Shown: positions 42,901-57,900 of the stretch, piece by piece
How the letters are laid out: every line of letters starts with the position of its first letter
How positions within the stretch are numbered: the stretch's first letter is position 1
Assembly: GCA_018697195.1 (NCBI GenBank)
Contig: CM031878.1
Span: forward strand, 35,491,713-35,555,712
Direction of reading: 5' to 3'
Source: Certhia americana
Lineage: Eukaryota > Chordata > Aves > Passeriformes > Certhiidae
Length of the DNA stretch: 64,000 nucleotides
The notes under the pieces: generated by a model
What the model saw: only the letters and a program-made list of their open reading frames with translations
Databases searched by the model: none
What the model was told of the DNA's origin: nothing
Made by a program: the position numbers and the translations under genes

Positions 42901-45900
42901 CTTTCCACACCAAAACTTCTGTTAAAATTATCGTCTCAATACTATCACACCTGATTTAGCATCAGAACAAAAAAGTGAAATTATTCTTAGTTTCTCTTTA
43001 CCAAAGCTGGGCATCATTGATGAACATCAGCCTTAACTTAATTCAACTACACTGCCAGATGTACATGCCATAAACTAAGTTTATTTTGAGATTTCTTGCT
43101 GTTGTTACAAGTGCCATTTAAGAGATATCTACACTGAAAACTGAAATGCCTATTCTTTTAATCATAAAAAGTCTGCTTGCATTTAAAAGGCAGTTTCTCT
43201 AAGAATTTTCACACACATGTTTAAATAGATAAATAAAATTATTTATCTACTATGCAATTTCATGCACCTCCTGTTTGCTGCCCTCTAATATTAAGTAAAA
43301 AATATTTTCATTCACAAACACATTAAAAAATATTTTTGCTGTCTAGCAAGTTGTGAAAGCTAAGTTCTAATGCACAACTCAAGTAATTTTGCTGATCAAG
43401 AGTTGCAAAAGGTTGTTTTCAGGATTGAGAAAAAGGGATATTTGTTACTTTAAAATGTACATGCACAGTTCAATACACAATGTACATTTGCTTTTTAAGG
43501 TGAAATACCCTTGAGTATGCATGCACACGTGCCTGTGAGTGTATAAACATGCATTCTGGAAAGCAAAACCCCTTTCTGAAAGATAAGGACAATTTCGTTA
43601 ATCAAGACTAGACATCAGTAACTGGTGTCATTAGAGTAAGCCCCCAGACCTGGGGCTCATGAATTTGAAAGTCTCAAAATAAAGGTACTTATCACCTGTT
43701 TCTAGAGGCCTTGGAATATAAGGTAACTATTACCTAACTGCTAATCTTGAGACACAGAGAGGTCCTAAGGATGAATAAACAAAGGAAACTTTGCAGAAAG
43801 CTGCTCAAACACAGAAAAACGCGACTAATTGCCCCATGTTCTGTGGCTCTTTGGTAAAGCAGGCTACAGAAGCTTGCATCTCTCATGAAAGTCCTCTGAG
43901 CTCTATGGCAGCTCTTAGCAAAGCATCTGAAGTGCCCTTAATTGTTTGTGTTCTTAATGCAGAGCCTCTTGAACACATTCATTTTTAATAGAGAACTTGA
44001 GTGTGAGGCCCATCAAATAATAACAAAACTACATCATTCACTAGTTCTTGCTGCTGTAATGATTGTCTTCTGATTTATTTGCAAATGACTAGCTTGTCAG
44101 ACCCCTGACTGAAGTGCTACCCTCCTTTCTGAAGTATCATTAAAAATTAACACGAAGGAATTCAGCTGCATTTCGTTAAATTAAGTTGAGCTGATGGATT
44201 TTTTTCTCTTCACTTGTATAATTTTTTTTGCCTCTGTTCCATTTAGTTAAGGACTTAAATGTTTTGACCTAACCATTGCCAAACTCAAGTGTTTGTACTT
44301 AAGTTTGTCTTGCTCACTTGTTAAAGTGAATTCTTAACATAATGACAAAGAACAAAACAGCCAGACTAATCACTAAATATAATACTCACTTAAATAAGGC
44401 ATTTTACTATGGACTTAAGCTTGTTTGTAGAATTGAATTTTGTTTTCCTTCTCCATTGTAAGAAAAAACTATTGACCTGTCTTCACAGTCCATTCTAGAT
44501 AATTTTCCATTTTGATAGCCTGCACTTTCCAAAGCTCCAAGTAAGGTGCCATACCAAAATCACCACAATTTCTTGAAAACTACAGATTTTTGCAATGAAA
44601 CTAAAATTATAGTACAAGTATCCAAGTTCTATTTCACAGCATAACAAACACCTATGTGTATTTTAGTTCTAATGTAAAAAGCCCTAGCTTATGGGAACCA
44701 GCAGTTTAACTTCTGAGTGAAGAACAGAGACTTCCTCTGAAGAGAACTAGTTAATCTCCTTTCAGCTTCAGAGGTTTTGGGTTTTTTCCAACCAGTGTCT
44801 ACCAATACATATCACATTAATAACTTCAGCTATATCATCCATGGTGATTTAAGACAAAAATTAAGTCTTACAACACATTAGTTTTAGCAATCTCTTGCGC
44901 CGCAATAGCTGTTCCATTATTATTGCTGAGACTCATCAAAGCCCTCCAGATTTTATTTTACAAAGCGATGCTGAGCTAAAAATGCCCATTTTATGTCAGA
45001 AGCTTGTAATTCTTTCCTGCACTAAAATTCCAGTATCACAAAGTTAGATCAGATCTGAAAGTACCAGTTCTGAAGGATGTGTTTATGTATTCTTATTTAT
45101 TATATTTTTATGTTATTATTTTGATCCAGTGTTGAAAATAAAATTTGCAATAAATTCAGAAAAATGCAGCTTAGGAACAACATGACTAAAAGTAAAGCAA
45201 AAAAACCACCAAAGTTCTGATAATACCAAATGTCCTAATTCATTTCCTTCAAGCAAAAGAATCAGAGAATCAGCCTTTAAAGCACAGAACGGATATACTT
45301 AAAACACATTCACAAGAGTCTTAGAAAGTAGTTCTTAAGCATTCTGCCTCTGCTTACACTTTCAAGACTTAGAAATCCAAGTACAACACTGAACTCCTCC
45401 TGGAAGAACAAAATGGACTTCCTGCCATTTACAGCATGTAACACAGTAATCCACTAGGGAGGAAAGGTCAATGTTGCACTTTTGGTCATTACTGAATCAT
45501 TTGAGATTATCTGTGGCAGGGATGAGAAGAAAATCGAAGCCTATGAGAATGCTGCAAATGGCTTGACCTCAGCCCAGTTTTCATCTCCATCTGTCTATAA
45601 CGCATGTGAATAAAAGCCCTCTTTATGGGACATGCTTGACCATTTTTTTTAATCCCTGCTGCAAGCTAGAACTCATTCAAATACCCAAAGACTTGTGAAA
45701 TACAGTAAGAAACTGTGTATTTTAGTCTTGTGCTGAAGTTTAACATCCATTTAGTGCTTTAATTTTTCCAACATAATTATTGAAACAAGCTGTGCACTTA
45801 AATGACAAAGCTTTTATTTTTTTGTGATCAAGAACTTCAAAAACAACAGAAAGCAGACACATTCAGAGAGCAATTACAGAAAAACACATTTTTTCACTGT

Positions 45901-48900
45901 GCTTAGCTTTCTGTATGCTCTGTTAGTACTTGCTATAGCAAGACTCGAGCACCTCCAAAAATTTGTTGCTAAGAATTCAGGGGATGAGGGGATGTTGGAG
46001 TTATAATTAAATCTCAAAATTTAAACACTCAAAAGCTTCAAATGATTAAGGCTAGCATTCTGTGAACTTTGCTATTCATGAGTTATTGAATCCAGGTTGA
46101 GCACAGAGATATGCATATATTATGAATGCCCTTTTATTTAAAATTAATACACCACATTCCATTTAGGCAATGGCTGCAAAAGAAAAAAATAAAAATAAAG
46201 GCAACATGCCACTTAAAAGTTTAGGCCCCCATAGTATATCAATGTCAAACAACAGCGTGTCAAGCTAAGATTCAATTCAGGTAAGTGCCACTGCCAAATT
46301 TTCTTGTTCCCAGACGTGCTTTAAGATTATTTTATTGCTTAAAATTTAATTTGTTCCAACTTGCGTTTCCATGACAACGTTGGCTAACCCTGCAAATCAT
46401 TTGGGTAATTGGATATCTTATCTTTCTATTGCTCTCAAATCCAATGATTCTGGAAGAACTGCAGCAGCCAATCAAATTTACAGGCCTCCTGAGTAATAGA
46501 CTTGCACAAGTAGCCACATCCATCTCCCCTCTACTGCCGTATTAACCAACCTGTGACAAACTGCGGAAGTCGTCCTTCCAACTGTATTTTAAATTATAAA
46601 CACTGTCATCACTAATACTCTCACCAATAGGAAGGAATAGGAAGGTTTATTCTCAACAGATATTTGATATTCAGTCTGACAATAAGCAATGGGTAGCATT
46701 CATTTCAACAACAGAAATGATCTCTGTATTTTGGGCATAAACTTCAGTTTAGCATGACATATAGTTAATAAATAGTTTCTCTTCTGCCCCAAATTTGTAC
46801 TACTCATTTTAATTGTGAGATCAGTCACCCAAAAGATGATATTAAAATCCCAGATGATTGGGATGAAAAATCTTTAGCAATGAAAAAAACCAAAATACCA
46901 TCATATCGCAAGTGGAAGTAGGGAAAGGAAGAAGTAGCAGAAATATTAACAGAAAAAAAATTCAAAAATATAAAGCCATAGAATGCTACAGAGTATCCAA
47001 AGTCAAATTAAATGGCTTTAATTCAGCATCAGAACTACTTTTATTTGAATCCTCTTGGATGTTCGTTTAAATTTTAAAAAGGTCACATTAATTTGAACAT
47101 AAGCTACATATGATGCATAGGACAACAGCTACACTTGCCAAATACCTACTACAGATTTGGATCTTATTCAAGTGTAAAGTGACTGGATATATTTCAGTTG
47201 TCTAATTTCAATACCTTATAATAATAGAGAGAGGCTGTGTGTAACTCTCAATGAACCACTGTACACAACTGCCCATCCCATTTACAGCTGTAAATCCTGT
47301 TGAAACAAAGCCAACTGGCAGCAAAGAATCTGTTGTTAAGATGTCTAAGCGCTCCTTTCACATATCTTCACTATGTCAAGACTCTTCTTAAACTTGGCTA
47401 ATGAGGGCAGTTACCACATTTCTCCTTTAATCTAACTTCAGCCCATCTTGCTTAAGCACTCACAACTACAGAAGGTGTGTTTATCTAAATTTTAGTTCCA
47501 TTGTTTAGTTTCCAAGACTAAGCTAACCTTAAATACACACAGAAGTATTTACATCTCTTAAGTGAGCACACAGCTTTGTTTTACTTCCAAGCCGTTTTCC
47601 AGAAGCAGAGTTCCCGCTTTTATTTAGATTCCAAGAGATGCTGAGCAAATCAAAGGCTGACTCCAAACCAGAAGAGGTCTTTGCCACCTTTGCCTCCAGG
47701 GACACAATTTCTTTGAACCGTATTGCTGACATCTAGAGACCTGCCAAACATCTCAACAATTAGTCAGGCAGAAAACATTACTACAATACAAAGTGGGAAA
47801 AGGCCAGTTTAGTAGACCACTACATCAGGGAACTAAATAAACTCACAGGAGGTATCCATCCAGTAGGACAACAGCCCAAAGTATCAGGAGAAACAAGATG
47901 GAAGCAGAGGTTTTGGGGAGAAACAGAAGCTATCAATGAGTTCCCCTCTTCTCATCAGACTACACTCTAATGAGCTGTTATGGTGCTCTCTTAGCAGCAT
48001 GGTCTCCAAAATTATCCAACACACTTTGCAGTACTATCTTTAAAGTCACTAAGAACTTCATTTACTCTGGACGACAGAGAAACACTTCGCTTCACAGTAA
48101 CAAGGAGACAAAGAGAATAGAAAGATAAAAGAGCATATCTGTAACTGCCATACTCCTACTAGGAAAGAGCACCAGTGGCTCTTCATTTAGTTTAGGATAT
48201 TATAAAGCTGCTTCCTATTTGGCTCTTACTCCCATAAGCCACACTGGAATTTCTGCAAAATATCCTTTCACTACTTGTCACATTGAGCCGCTTGACTGGG
48301 ATGGCAGTAGAAAGTCAAAGCTCTTACACAGCTGGAGAACTACCTGGAATAACAGTTCCTAAAAAATCAGAGCATTAAGTTCCTCAAACCAAGCACACAC
48401 ATTTACAATATGCAATTTAACAATAAAGCTCCCGGTCAGGATTCTGTCCTTATCAACATTCAAGTAAGACTGTAATAGCAGTAGGACTAGCATTTATTAA
48501 CTAGAACAATAAGAATGCCATCCAACAAAAGAGAAATATTAAGAAAAGGGTCTGAATTACGGGGGGGAAAAAAACTAATCACTATGCTACAATCAGACTT
48601 TAGAAATAAGTACCAAATTAAGCACACCAACTAAGTCATGTACTACTCTAAGTGTAGTTTCACCATTTTAAAATACTTAGTACATTCACAGCTCAGTTTC
48701 AAAAACCTATCAACTCAGAAAAACAATTTAAACACTTATTCATATCAATGCTTCAGGTGCCATCAGGTGACTCACTAATGAATAACGAGTTAAGAGGATT
48801 GACAACTCCTTTGATAGTAACTAGTGGAAAACTACCCACCACATAAGATTTGCAAGAAAGTGAACATAATGGATATTTTCACTGTGTGGGGAAAAAGATT

Positions 48901-51900
48901 CACAAATCTTTCAGTAAAACTTTGGGAACATGACAGTAAATTCCTAACCCATTTTATTATTTTTTATATATATTCTGTTGCTTACAGAAAAAAAAACAAC
49001 AGTAAAAAGACCATCTAAATTGCATTCTAATAGACAAGAGTGCATTGAAACTGCCCCAAACAGAAACAAATTTGATTAAGACTGAAATCACTGCAATTTA
49101 TAATGATTGGGATAGGAAGGAAATGAAAACCAAGTAAAACTTTAGAAAAGCACATCCCAGCTGGTAATGTCAGCTTTATAGAACCTGCTACTGACGAGGG
49201 AGATCAAATTCTATTTTCAAGAAGACATTTTCTTTTTGAAACAATATTAAGGACATGAATTACAGTTAATAGATCTACACACAGAGGTGGAAGGGAGAGA
49301 GGAAAAATAGGAAAGATGGAATTGTGCCAAGAGACTAAATCCCGGATTCTTCACTGACTTCACACCAACAGGAAAGCATACATGAAGTGGAAAATAAGTC
49401 CAGTAAGGCAGTACACAGCACAAGAGCATATATGCCAGTAGTAAGAAATTACTAAATTAAAGCTTCTGCTTAAAGATTGGAATAGTCAGGTTTGATCCTC
49501 TCATTTAGAAAAGGGGATCAAGAGACATCAAGAAGGCCAGAAAGTCCATGCTTTTTTGCATGCATCTTAACCATATTAGAATCATTACAAATCATTTATT
49601 ATAAATTAATAATTCTATAAGGTCAACACTGCAGCTTAAACTGAAGCCTGAGGATTTCAGCTTTTGTATTTTTCAAATCCTGTACTGCTCTGTATGACTC
49701 CACATGGAATGTTAGCTATTAGTGCTAGTGTTAGTCTTCACATTTTGGTCAGACAAAACAACTCCTCAGGCCTGAAATTCAAGGATATTCTACTGCCTCA
49801 GGCCCCAAAAAGTATAATCAAAAGTGAGTTAGAGGCAGAGCAAACTGGGGGTATATGACTTCATTACTTGAAACTGTAACTGGACAATTAAGCCCTGATA
49901 TGTAAATGGGCCAAACTTATATCTGTCTGAAAAATTCATGACCATGGCCCATCTTGGGTGTAGCCCCTCTTGGAGGCTTCTGACTTCCTAAGGTGTACCT
50001 ATTGAAGGTCTTTAACAAACACCCACTTTTATTCTCTTAATCTTGTCTAGCCTCTATTCTAATAGCTACTCCAAGGCATCAAAACAACAAAGAAATGTGA
50101 GGAAGACTTCCAAGCAAAATATCTTCATATTGACTAGATCTTATGAAATACAAAAAGCCCATTAGTGAGAACTGAGCATCTAGTGGACACCTTGCAGAAC
50201 CTCAAAAGTAAAATGGACAGGAAACACAGAGACTGTGCCTAACAAAACACAGCAAATGAAAGAGCAAAGAACCCCAGCTTAATTACTCAACTTTAGGCAT
50301 TTAAAAGCCTCTTATCCACAAAAAATTAAGTGAAATAGATAAAACACCAAAGTTCAGAAATATTTTTCAGCAGAAAACATCAGAATTATGCAAAGTCCAA
50401 ACAGGTAATTACAAATAAGAGCAGCATATGATGTTAACATCTTTGCTAAGAATCTAAAAGACACAGCACTATTAGGAACAACACTAGCAACACAGTAAAA
50501 ACTTCATGGGAACAAGGACAAAACCACTTGATTATTAAACCATGTATGGATAAAATCAGTTTGGTCTTTTTTTAAACTAAGAAGCTCTGCATTCATGATA
50601 GGTCCAGTATTTTTTAGTATTTCCCACTAACAAGCATAAAGATCTCTTCATTTTCCCCTAATCCTCAATTTGCAAAGAGTTTCAAGCTGAGAAAGACAGA
50701 ATATGCTGGAGAATAGCTCCAGAACTCACTTTACAGTGAATGGAAAAATGGACTGAAAAGTAAAAAGGACAGGGATAAAGGCCCATAGCATGCCTAGACA
50801 GGAACATAAAAGAAAAGGAAATAATGGGCCTTAGGAAAGACTCTCTCGGTCACAGAGGATCAGAAGTTGAACATAAGTCAATAGCAGGCTGTTGCAGAAA
50901 AGGCTGCCACCACAGTAAGCCGTATTCTAAGTAAACCTTCTATGCTACTCAGCACGGCATTTCCTCCCCTGGAGTACTGTACTTCAGCTGGGCAACACCA
51001 TTCAGAGAATGAACACTCGACTTCAGAGGTATGCAGCACAGCTCGAAAGCAGGGGAATGATTTGCTCTCCTTATTCAGGGTGAAGAAAACACGTAGTAAA
51101 GAGCTGAAGCTACAACAGAAAAGACTGAAATTGTAACTGAAGAAGCACTTCAACAGCAAGGACATAAAAGCAATCTGCTACCTGAAGAGCTTGAGGGGTG
51201 CCACTACTGTTGGAAGTCTCTGCTAACAGGGAGAACAAGCACACACAATGATGCTGGTATAGCTTATCCTGATAGGAAGACACAGGGAGGCACCAGGTCC
51301 CTGCTAATGACATGATTCTAGAGTTCTTATTTCAGTTCGAAGAAACAACCTAAAAGCTTTCCATAGGTCTTGTTGAAAATTTTCATTTGCTTAGCTTCAC
51401 AATTTACAGTCACCACTTGAGGCCACAGACAGCTAGCCTAGTTTACTGTCTGAAAAGTAATGGCTGGAAATCTTACAACCAGTTACAACAACAGAAATTC
51501 AGAGTGGCCCTACAGCTTAAAGAAAGATGAATGTTCCACCTTTTTTTTTAAATGAAACAAAAAACTTTGTAGCAAATAGCAACTTTTGGAGCAAAAGTAC
51601 AAAAGAATGAACTTTCTGTAAGTATTTTTCCCAAGAAAGTATAGGGTTTCAATCCCTTCTCCCAAGTTTAATTCAAATTTCTATACTTAAAGTTGATATA
51701 ATCACGTCTTGAAGCAGAGCATGGCATTTCAAGGGGTTTAGAATACTTAAAAAACAAATACAAAAATAGGCAGATTTTCACAGATCATAAAACCCACCCA
51801 ATTTCAGATGTCCTCTCTTTTTCTTGAGCACACAAAAGCAGGTTCTCATAGACTTAATATCTTATCAAGATGCAGCTCAGCAAACATGCCCATTCTTACA

Positions 51901-54900
51901 TCCATTCTCCAAAATGAAAGCTATCTTTTGTTTTTGCTCACTAATCCATAGAAGCCCTTAAAATGGCAGAAATAGAGATGGCAGAATTTTATTCTCTAAA
52001 TTTAATTTTATCCTCAGCCATCAACTAGATGTTCCAGCACACAGAAAGATCAGTTCTTCCCTTCTAATTCAAAAATCCATACTACCATTGCCCTTGCAAA
52101 CTGCTAAACAAGCAGTATCGGCAATGCACTTGTGTTCTGTAATATATTTACTGCAAATCCCAACGGCTTGCCTCCTAATGCAGTTTTCTATTGTGTCTGT
52201 TCTTGTCAATACAGTGACTGGTCACCTTACAAGTAAGTTGCTTTGACCAACTGTTTACACAAACACCAAAAACCTTCAAGACAAAGAAAAAAAGACCAAG
52301 CAGAAAAAAGAACATCCATGTTGCTGAGAGAGTGGGACAAAAGTAAAAAAAAAAATCCAAAACCTCAAACAAACTAAGAAGTCATAAACCAGAACACAAA
52401 TTAACCTCAGTTTTCTGTTTTGTTATCACATAGCGAAAAGGCTAGTAAACTCTTCAAAACATGTAAAAGACACACAATACTTTCAGACAGGCAGCCTGAC
52501 ACAAATCTTACCTAACACCCCTCAAAGAACTTTAATCTGTAATTTAATCATCAGTGCTAATTTGCTCACAAAGAACAAATGTTCTGAAGAACATAAAGCA
52601 AAGGTGGGAACAACCTAGCCTATCCCCTAATTAGAGAATAGACTCTTCTAATACACTCTGCAATTTCTCATTAGACACAGAATATTATCATTATAAAAAA
52701 GTCCAGGGACACTCACCAAACACATTAATTTCCTGAACTGATTTCCCCATACTAGGAAGTGGATTTTATAAGTAGGCTTGCTAACAACTGAAATAAGACT
52801 CAATACTCAAAACAAAAGAAACCCAAACAGCCCACCTTGATGCTGTCAAGATTCATATAAACCTATGGAAACAATATTAAAATCTCTAACTTGAAAATAT
52901 AATCACAATATTTTCAAGTGAAATTCAAATCAAAAAAATGCTTATAGCATTATTTCACAAGGTTGTAGTATTTTAAGCTTTTGTTTTGTTGGAGGTTTTT
53001 GTTTGTTTGTGCAGCACCTTAAGAAAGGGCCTCTTTCTCAAAAGAGACAACCTCAGGAAATAACTGATTTTTAAGTCTAACCTGATTTAACTACAGTTCA
53101 GTTAAGATTAAACTCAATTTCAGCAAGCTGTAATCCACTTTTCAATCACCTACTGCACTATGCCAGAAACAGTTCACTGGTGGAGTTTCACAGGGGCCTT
53201 TGCTGCAGTCTGTTTTACTAATATGATAAGCAGCACAGCCTGGAAAAAGCAGCAAATAAGAATACTTTCTTTCTAATTCTTTAATGGAGCAAGTTAACAC
53301 AAAGGCTGCAAGGAAACAGAAATACATTATTTTATCCAAAAGAAAGTAAAACAGCTAAAGAATTGCAAAGAGACCTTACAAGAGCAAATGGACAATGAAA
53401 CAACTGTACATAAACAAAAAAATTACACATACTAGGACTAGACATCCCTAGCTACAAAAAATTATGGTTCCTGAGCTTAAAATTATCATTCATGGGCAAG
53501 AACTCAAATGTGAAAGGAGTCTCCAGCAGTTCAGCATTCCATGGAAGTCAAAATGAAAAAAACTGGAAATTTTACTGAAGAAAAAATAAAAATTAATAAA
53601 ATAAGCAAAAACCATCCAGAAAACAGAAAAAGGTGGTAATCCAAATCTCTGGTTTACTAGTATCCTGAGAACTTCATATAGTTCGAGTTTTCTTATTTCA
53701 AAAGTATAAGTTAAAAATATTAAAAAATGTTGAGTAAAAAGCAAGGAAAATGATGAAAGAAAGCTACGCAACTGTTTAAGCTGGGACTGCCCAAGCCAAA
53801 AAGGAGTTAACACAAATGGGCTGCAAGAGGTTTTGATTCCATTGAAAACACAGCTAGGCATCAACAGCTTCTGTCCTGAGAAGTAGTAGCCATCAAATAA
53901 AGACAGTGGAAAGCATGTTCAAAGCAAATAAAAGTGGGGGTTTGTCCTAAATCAGAAACAACTTTCTCCCCCCAACAGCACAGCAATGTTGGAAACACAC
54001 TAGAAAGCAGTTTTGCAGAGGAGAGCTCCTGAGAACAAATGCATCAGCCCCACACTCATGTTCTGATGAGGGCTGCACCTCATATGAGGACACAGAAGAA
54101 GGACTGTAACCAACTGGCTGCTTGAAATAATTCCCCTTTCTCTTCCCCTTGTTAGGCAAGAAGGAAGATGTTGCTAAACTGGAACAAGTCTCTAAGTGTC
54201 ACCAGAAAGTTGACCAGGCAACCAGTGCACACATCATGCCAGGGAGAAAATACATTTGATCAGCTTCAAGAAGAAGATTAATGGGAGACAAGACCTCACT
54301 GCTGACAAAGAAGTGATTATAGAGAGGACTATGTCAGCTCCTTCTCAGAGGTGCACAATAGAAGAACAAAAGGCACACAATGGTTACCAGTGCGGAAAGG
54401 CAAACTCACAATTGGTGAAGGATAAAATTCCTCACAATAAGGGCAGGTCAAACACTAGAAAGTGCTGCCCCGACATGTCACGCAATATTACCTCCAGAAA
54501 ACTGTTTTAAGTAGAACTTTGATACTTACAAGAACACAGATTGCAAATTCAACTTGACTATGTGACCAACTTGCAAGAACATTGAAGGCCATAGCCTCCA
54601 GGTAATCATAAGGACTAATCTGTTAAAGTATCTGTTTTGACAATTAAATGCTGATGAAATTATGAATTCTCCTTTCCCTTCCTGAGAGGAAGTATGTAAG
54701 CAGCTATTGTTATAATGCCTTCACTCAAGAAACCAACTAACAAGTGTGATGCAGAACGTGACAATAGTAGTGTTCAACATAACTGCCAGCAGATATCCCT
54801 AAATCTTACCCCAAGCGGAAAAGTAATTTCATTAGTTCCATTCAAAGCTATTATAATTTTTAAAGTAGGTACTGCACAGTCCTCTCTATCAGAAGTACCA

Positions 54901-57900
54901 GTTGATCCAAAATTGGTTTTAAAGGCTTTTACTGTATATGCCAGTGGTGATCTATCAAGCCTACAGGATCCTAATTTTCCATCTTGCACAGGAGACATTG
55001 CAATTTTAGCACTTCACTGCAGACACTTAAGTAAAGAGGGATGAAAGGCAATTCAAATGCTCAGCTTGATTTGATGTAACAACCAACAGAAGGAGGAAAA
55101 CCATTACGCTTTCCCCACAGAAGTTGTTGTGACAAAAGGATATTTGCACATTCACAAAGCATCTCCCCTCTTACACTTCCGCATACCCTGAAAGTTACTG
55201 GGATGTTTTTTCCTTTCCTCCAACTGAACAGACACACGAAGTACATCAAAAAGGTGGCAATGCAAGCTCCAGCAATGCAAGGGAGGTTTAACAACGGAGC
55301 TGGTAGGAACAGTGTTGCTGACTCCGACTCTGTGTGGAACCTGAAATCTGACTGACCAAGTATAAGATGAAAGATGATCAGGCCCTATGAAACATATGCA
55401 CGGTGTTTACACTGTGATACACTTTTGAATTAAGTTTTATATGGAGCTGACATAATAGATGGTATCTGACAACATGGTTATGTGAAAGCCACATGGAGAT
55501 GTACTTCACAGTGCCCTGAATCTGTCAGATAACTGCTTCACAATGATGTTGGCCTCAAGCTTGAAATATGGTTCAAAAGTCACCAAAGCTGAGGTAATTA
55601 CTCTCATTTTTTGTCCTTTTTCAAACTATTTGTGGTTGAAATGACTAGGCTGCTGACACAACTGTACTCATTTAGAAACCAAATATTTGTCAAATTAGTA
55701 CAATTTTTTCAGAGGAAAATACTTCACAACCAATCCTACCATTTTCTCTTTTAAATAAAAACGGGTTTTGCATGTCTTTTGTGGCTGTGCCAACTGTAAA
55801 ATGCTCTTGAAACATTCACTGCACACCACCAAAACCTTAAGGAGTTTTTCATTGCAGTAATTAAAACGTAGGAAAAAAGAAGAAAATTAATTTATCTTTA
55901 AATCCCTTTCAACAGCAAAGCCATCCTACTCAAAAGCTGCAGAGTAGAGCTAACTAAGCTCCTTAATTCCCTCCTGTTTAACCCTCTCCTGAAGACTGAT
56001 GTTCTAATGAGATATCATTAGAAGACTTTGTCCTTTGCCGTGAAGCATTAGAAATGATTCCACAGAATAGTCCAGGATAAAACAGACATGTAACTCCTGT
56101 ACAACTGGTTAATACAATGCAGCTTTGGAGTTTGTATACTCTCCTACAACAGGCAAGCTACTGAATGACAGGTCTGCCTCCAGGCAGGTCACAGAGATCA
56201 AAAAGACCCACCCAGAGAGAAGGAAGCCTTGCCATAACTGTTGGGATAGCAGAAACCTAGACACTGCAGTAGTTTATAAGTCTAACATGTGGTTCAGCAC
56301 TGAATTTTTTTTCCTGTGGCTGCCTGCCAAAGAACAAAAAGATTATCTTGCACCTAACCAATCTAGACATTAAATGCACAGGAAACATTATCTTCTGACT
56401 TATGACAGAAGATGACAAGCAGAGCTCGTGAAAATAAAGACGCAGTGCCCTAGGAGCCAAGGGCAGCAACTCTAAGTACAGAAGGATTTTTAACACCCAA
56501 CCAACTTTTCATCTCAGCACTAGCAGTTGATTCATCTGCTTTGCCAGCCACAGATGTCACACTGGGGAAAATCTCACTTGGACAACGTAACACAGGAAAG
56601 AGACTGAAGACCGTGCAATGTTCTTATTCATTCTGTCTTGACACATATGAAAACAACACCTAAATCAACCCACTACCCACATCTACCTAAACAAATCCTC
56701 AGGTGGTTGTTTCTGTTTCAGGAATGCAAAATTTGGTCAGTAACTATTCACCTTAAAATAATTTCTAAGAACAGTATATAAGTGTCTAATAAAACATGCT
56801 CTTAAGAGAAAATCTTTGGAACTCTTAAAGAAGTTTAAAAACTTACACAGAAAAAAAAGGAAACAAACAAAGCCAAATCTAAACCAGACACAAATGTGTC
56901 AAGAAGATTATTTTGTGAACACTATTCAGCCTGCACGTTGAAATGCAGCTGCACCTTGATTTAAGCACACATCATGCAGCTAAATAATGCAAAGGGCCAA
57001 AGCTAGATTTGTGAGGGAAGCCATTTCTCGAGTTAAATGCAAAATATTCAAGTGAAAAGCTCTGCCAGTACAGCTGTTTGTGTATGCAAAGTTCAACTCA
57101 GTTAAGTCCATTCATAACAACATTCAAGTCTTGACTAACTTTATTTTAGTTAAATTGTAACAGATTACTACATTAAATGAAGATAGAACTGCTGACACAA
57201 ATCCATCAGTACAAGAACTCAAACTCATTTACATGGAGGTTAACTGCAAGTACATTATTTTATGTAAGTGACTATACCATAACAATGATGTACCCACCAC
57301 ACTCCATAAATAAGCTCCGCTGCAGTGTAATTTTGTTTTTCAAACAGCAGCCCAAGCGGTCTGAAGTTTCACACAGAGCAAGTACAGCATCCAAACAGGA
57401 GGAAGACCTTAAAAATGTTAAAGCTTGCTCAATAGAAAGTTTCCCCATCACTGCATTTTCCAGTAACAAAGATGTTGTCAGAAATGACAATTTTTCATGT
57501 CCCCTGATGATGCCTTGCTAGCATTTGGTTATAAGCCATAAAGCAGGAATAATTTCAGCCTGTCAGGAGTCTAGCTAATGCCCAGTTTCCCCCTAGAGAG
57601 AATTCCTGTCAAACGTAATGAGAGCTCCAAAGGCCCTTTCTACAACATAATGAGCACTTAGGCCATGCTGGTGATCAGCCAGCAAAAAGCATCAATTTGA
57701 GCCTGGCTACACCCTTGGGGGTAGACGTCACCAGTTAATAAGAATTATGATTACTATCTGTCAAAAGCCTCCTCAGAACTTATTGTTAGCAGTGAAAAAT
57801 CAGAAGAATGTCATTGTTAGGCGCTTTTTTTATTTTTTTTTTCTTCCTGTAATCTAAGGCCACCTACATACTGAACTGTAACACCATTTGGCATCCTCAC

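Noticed and set aside
53490..53864. 124-codon minus-strand frame
   Set aside because: Phe/Ser-rich and AT-driven, no domain, no plausible splice context.
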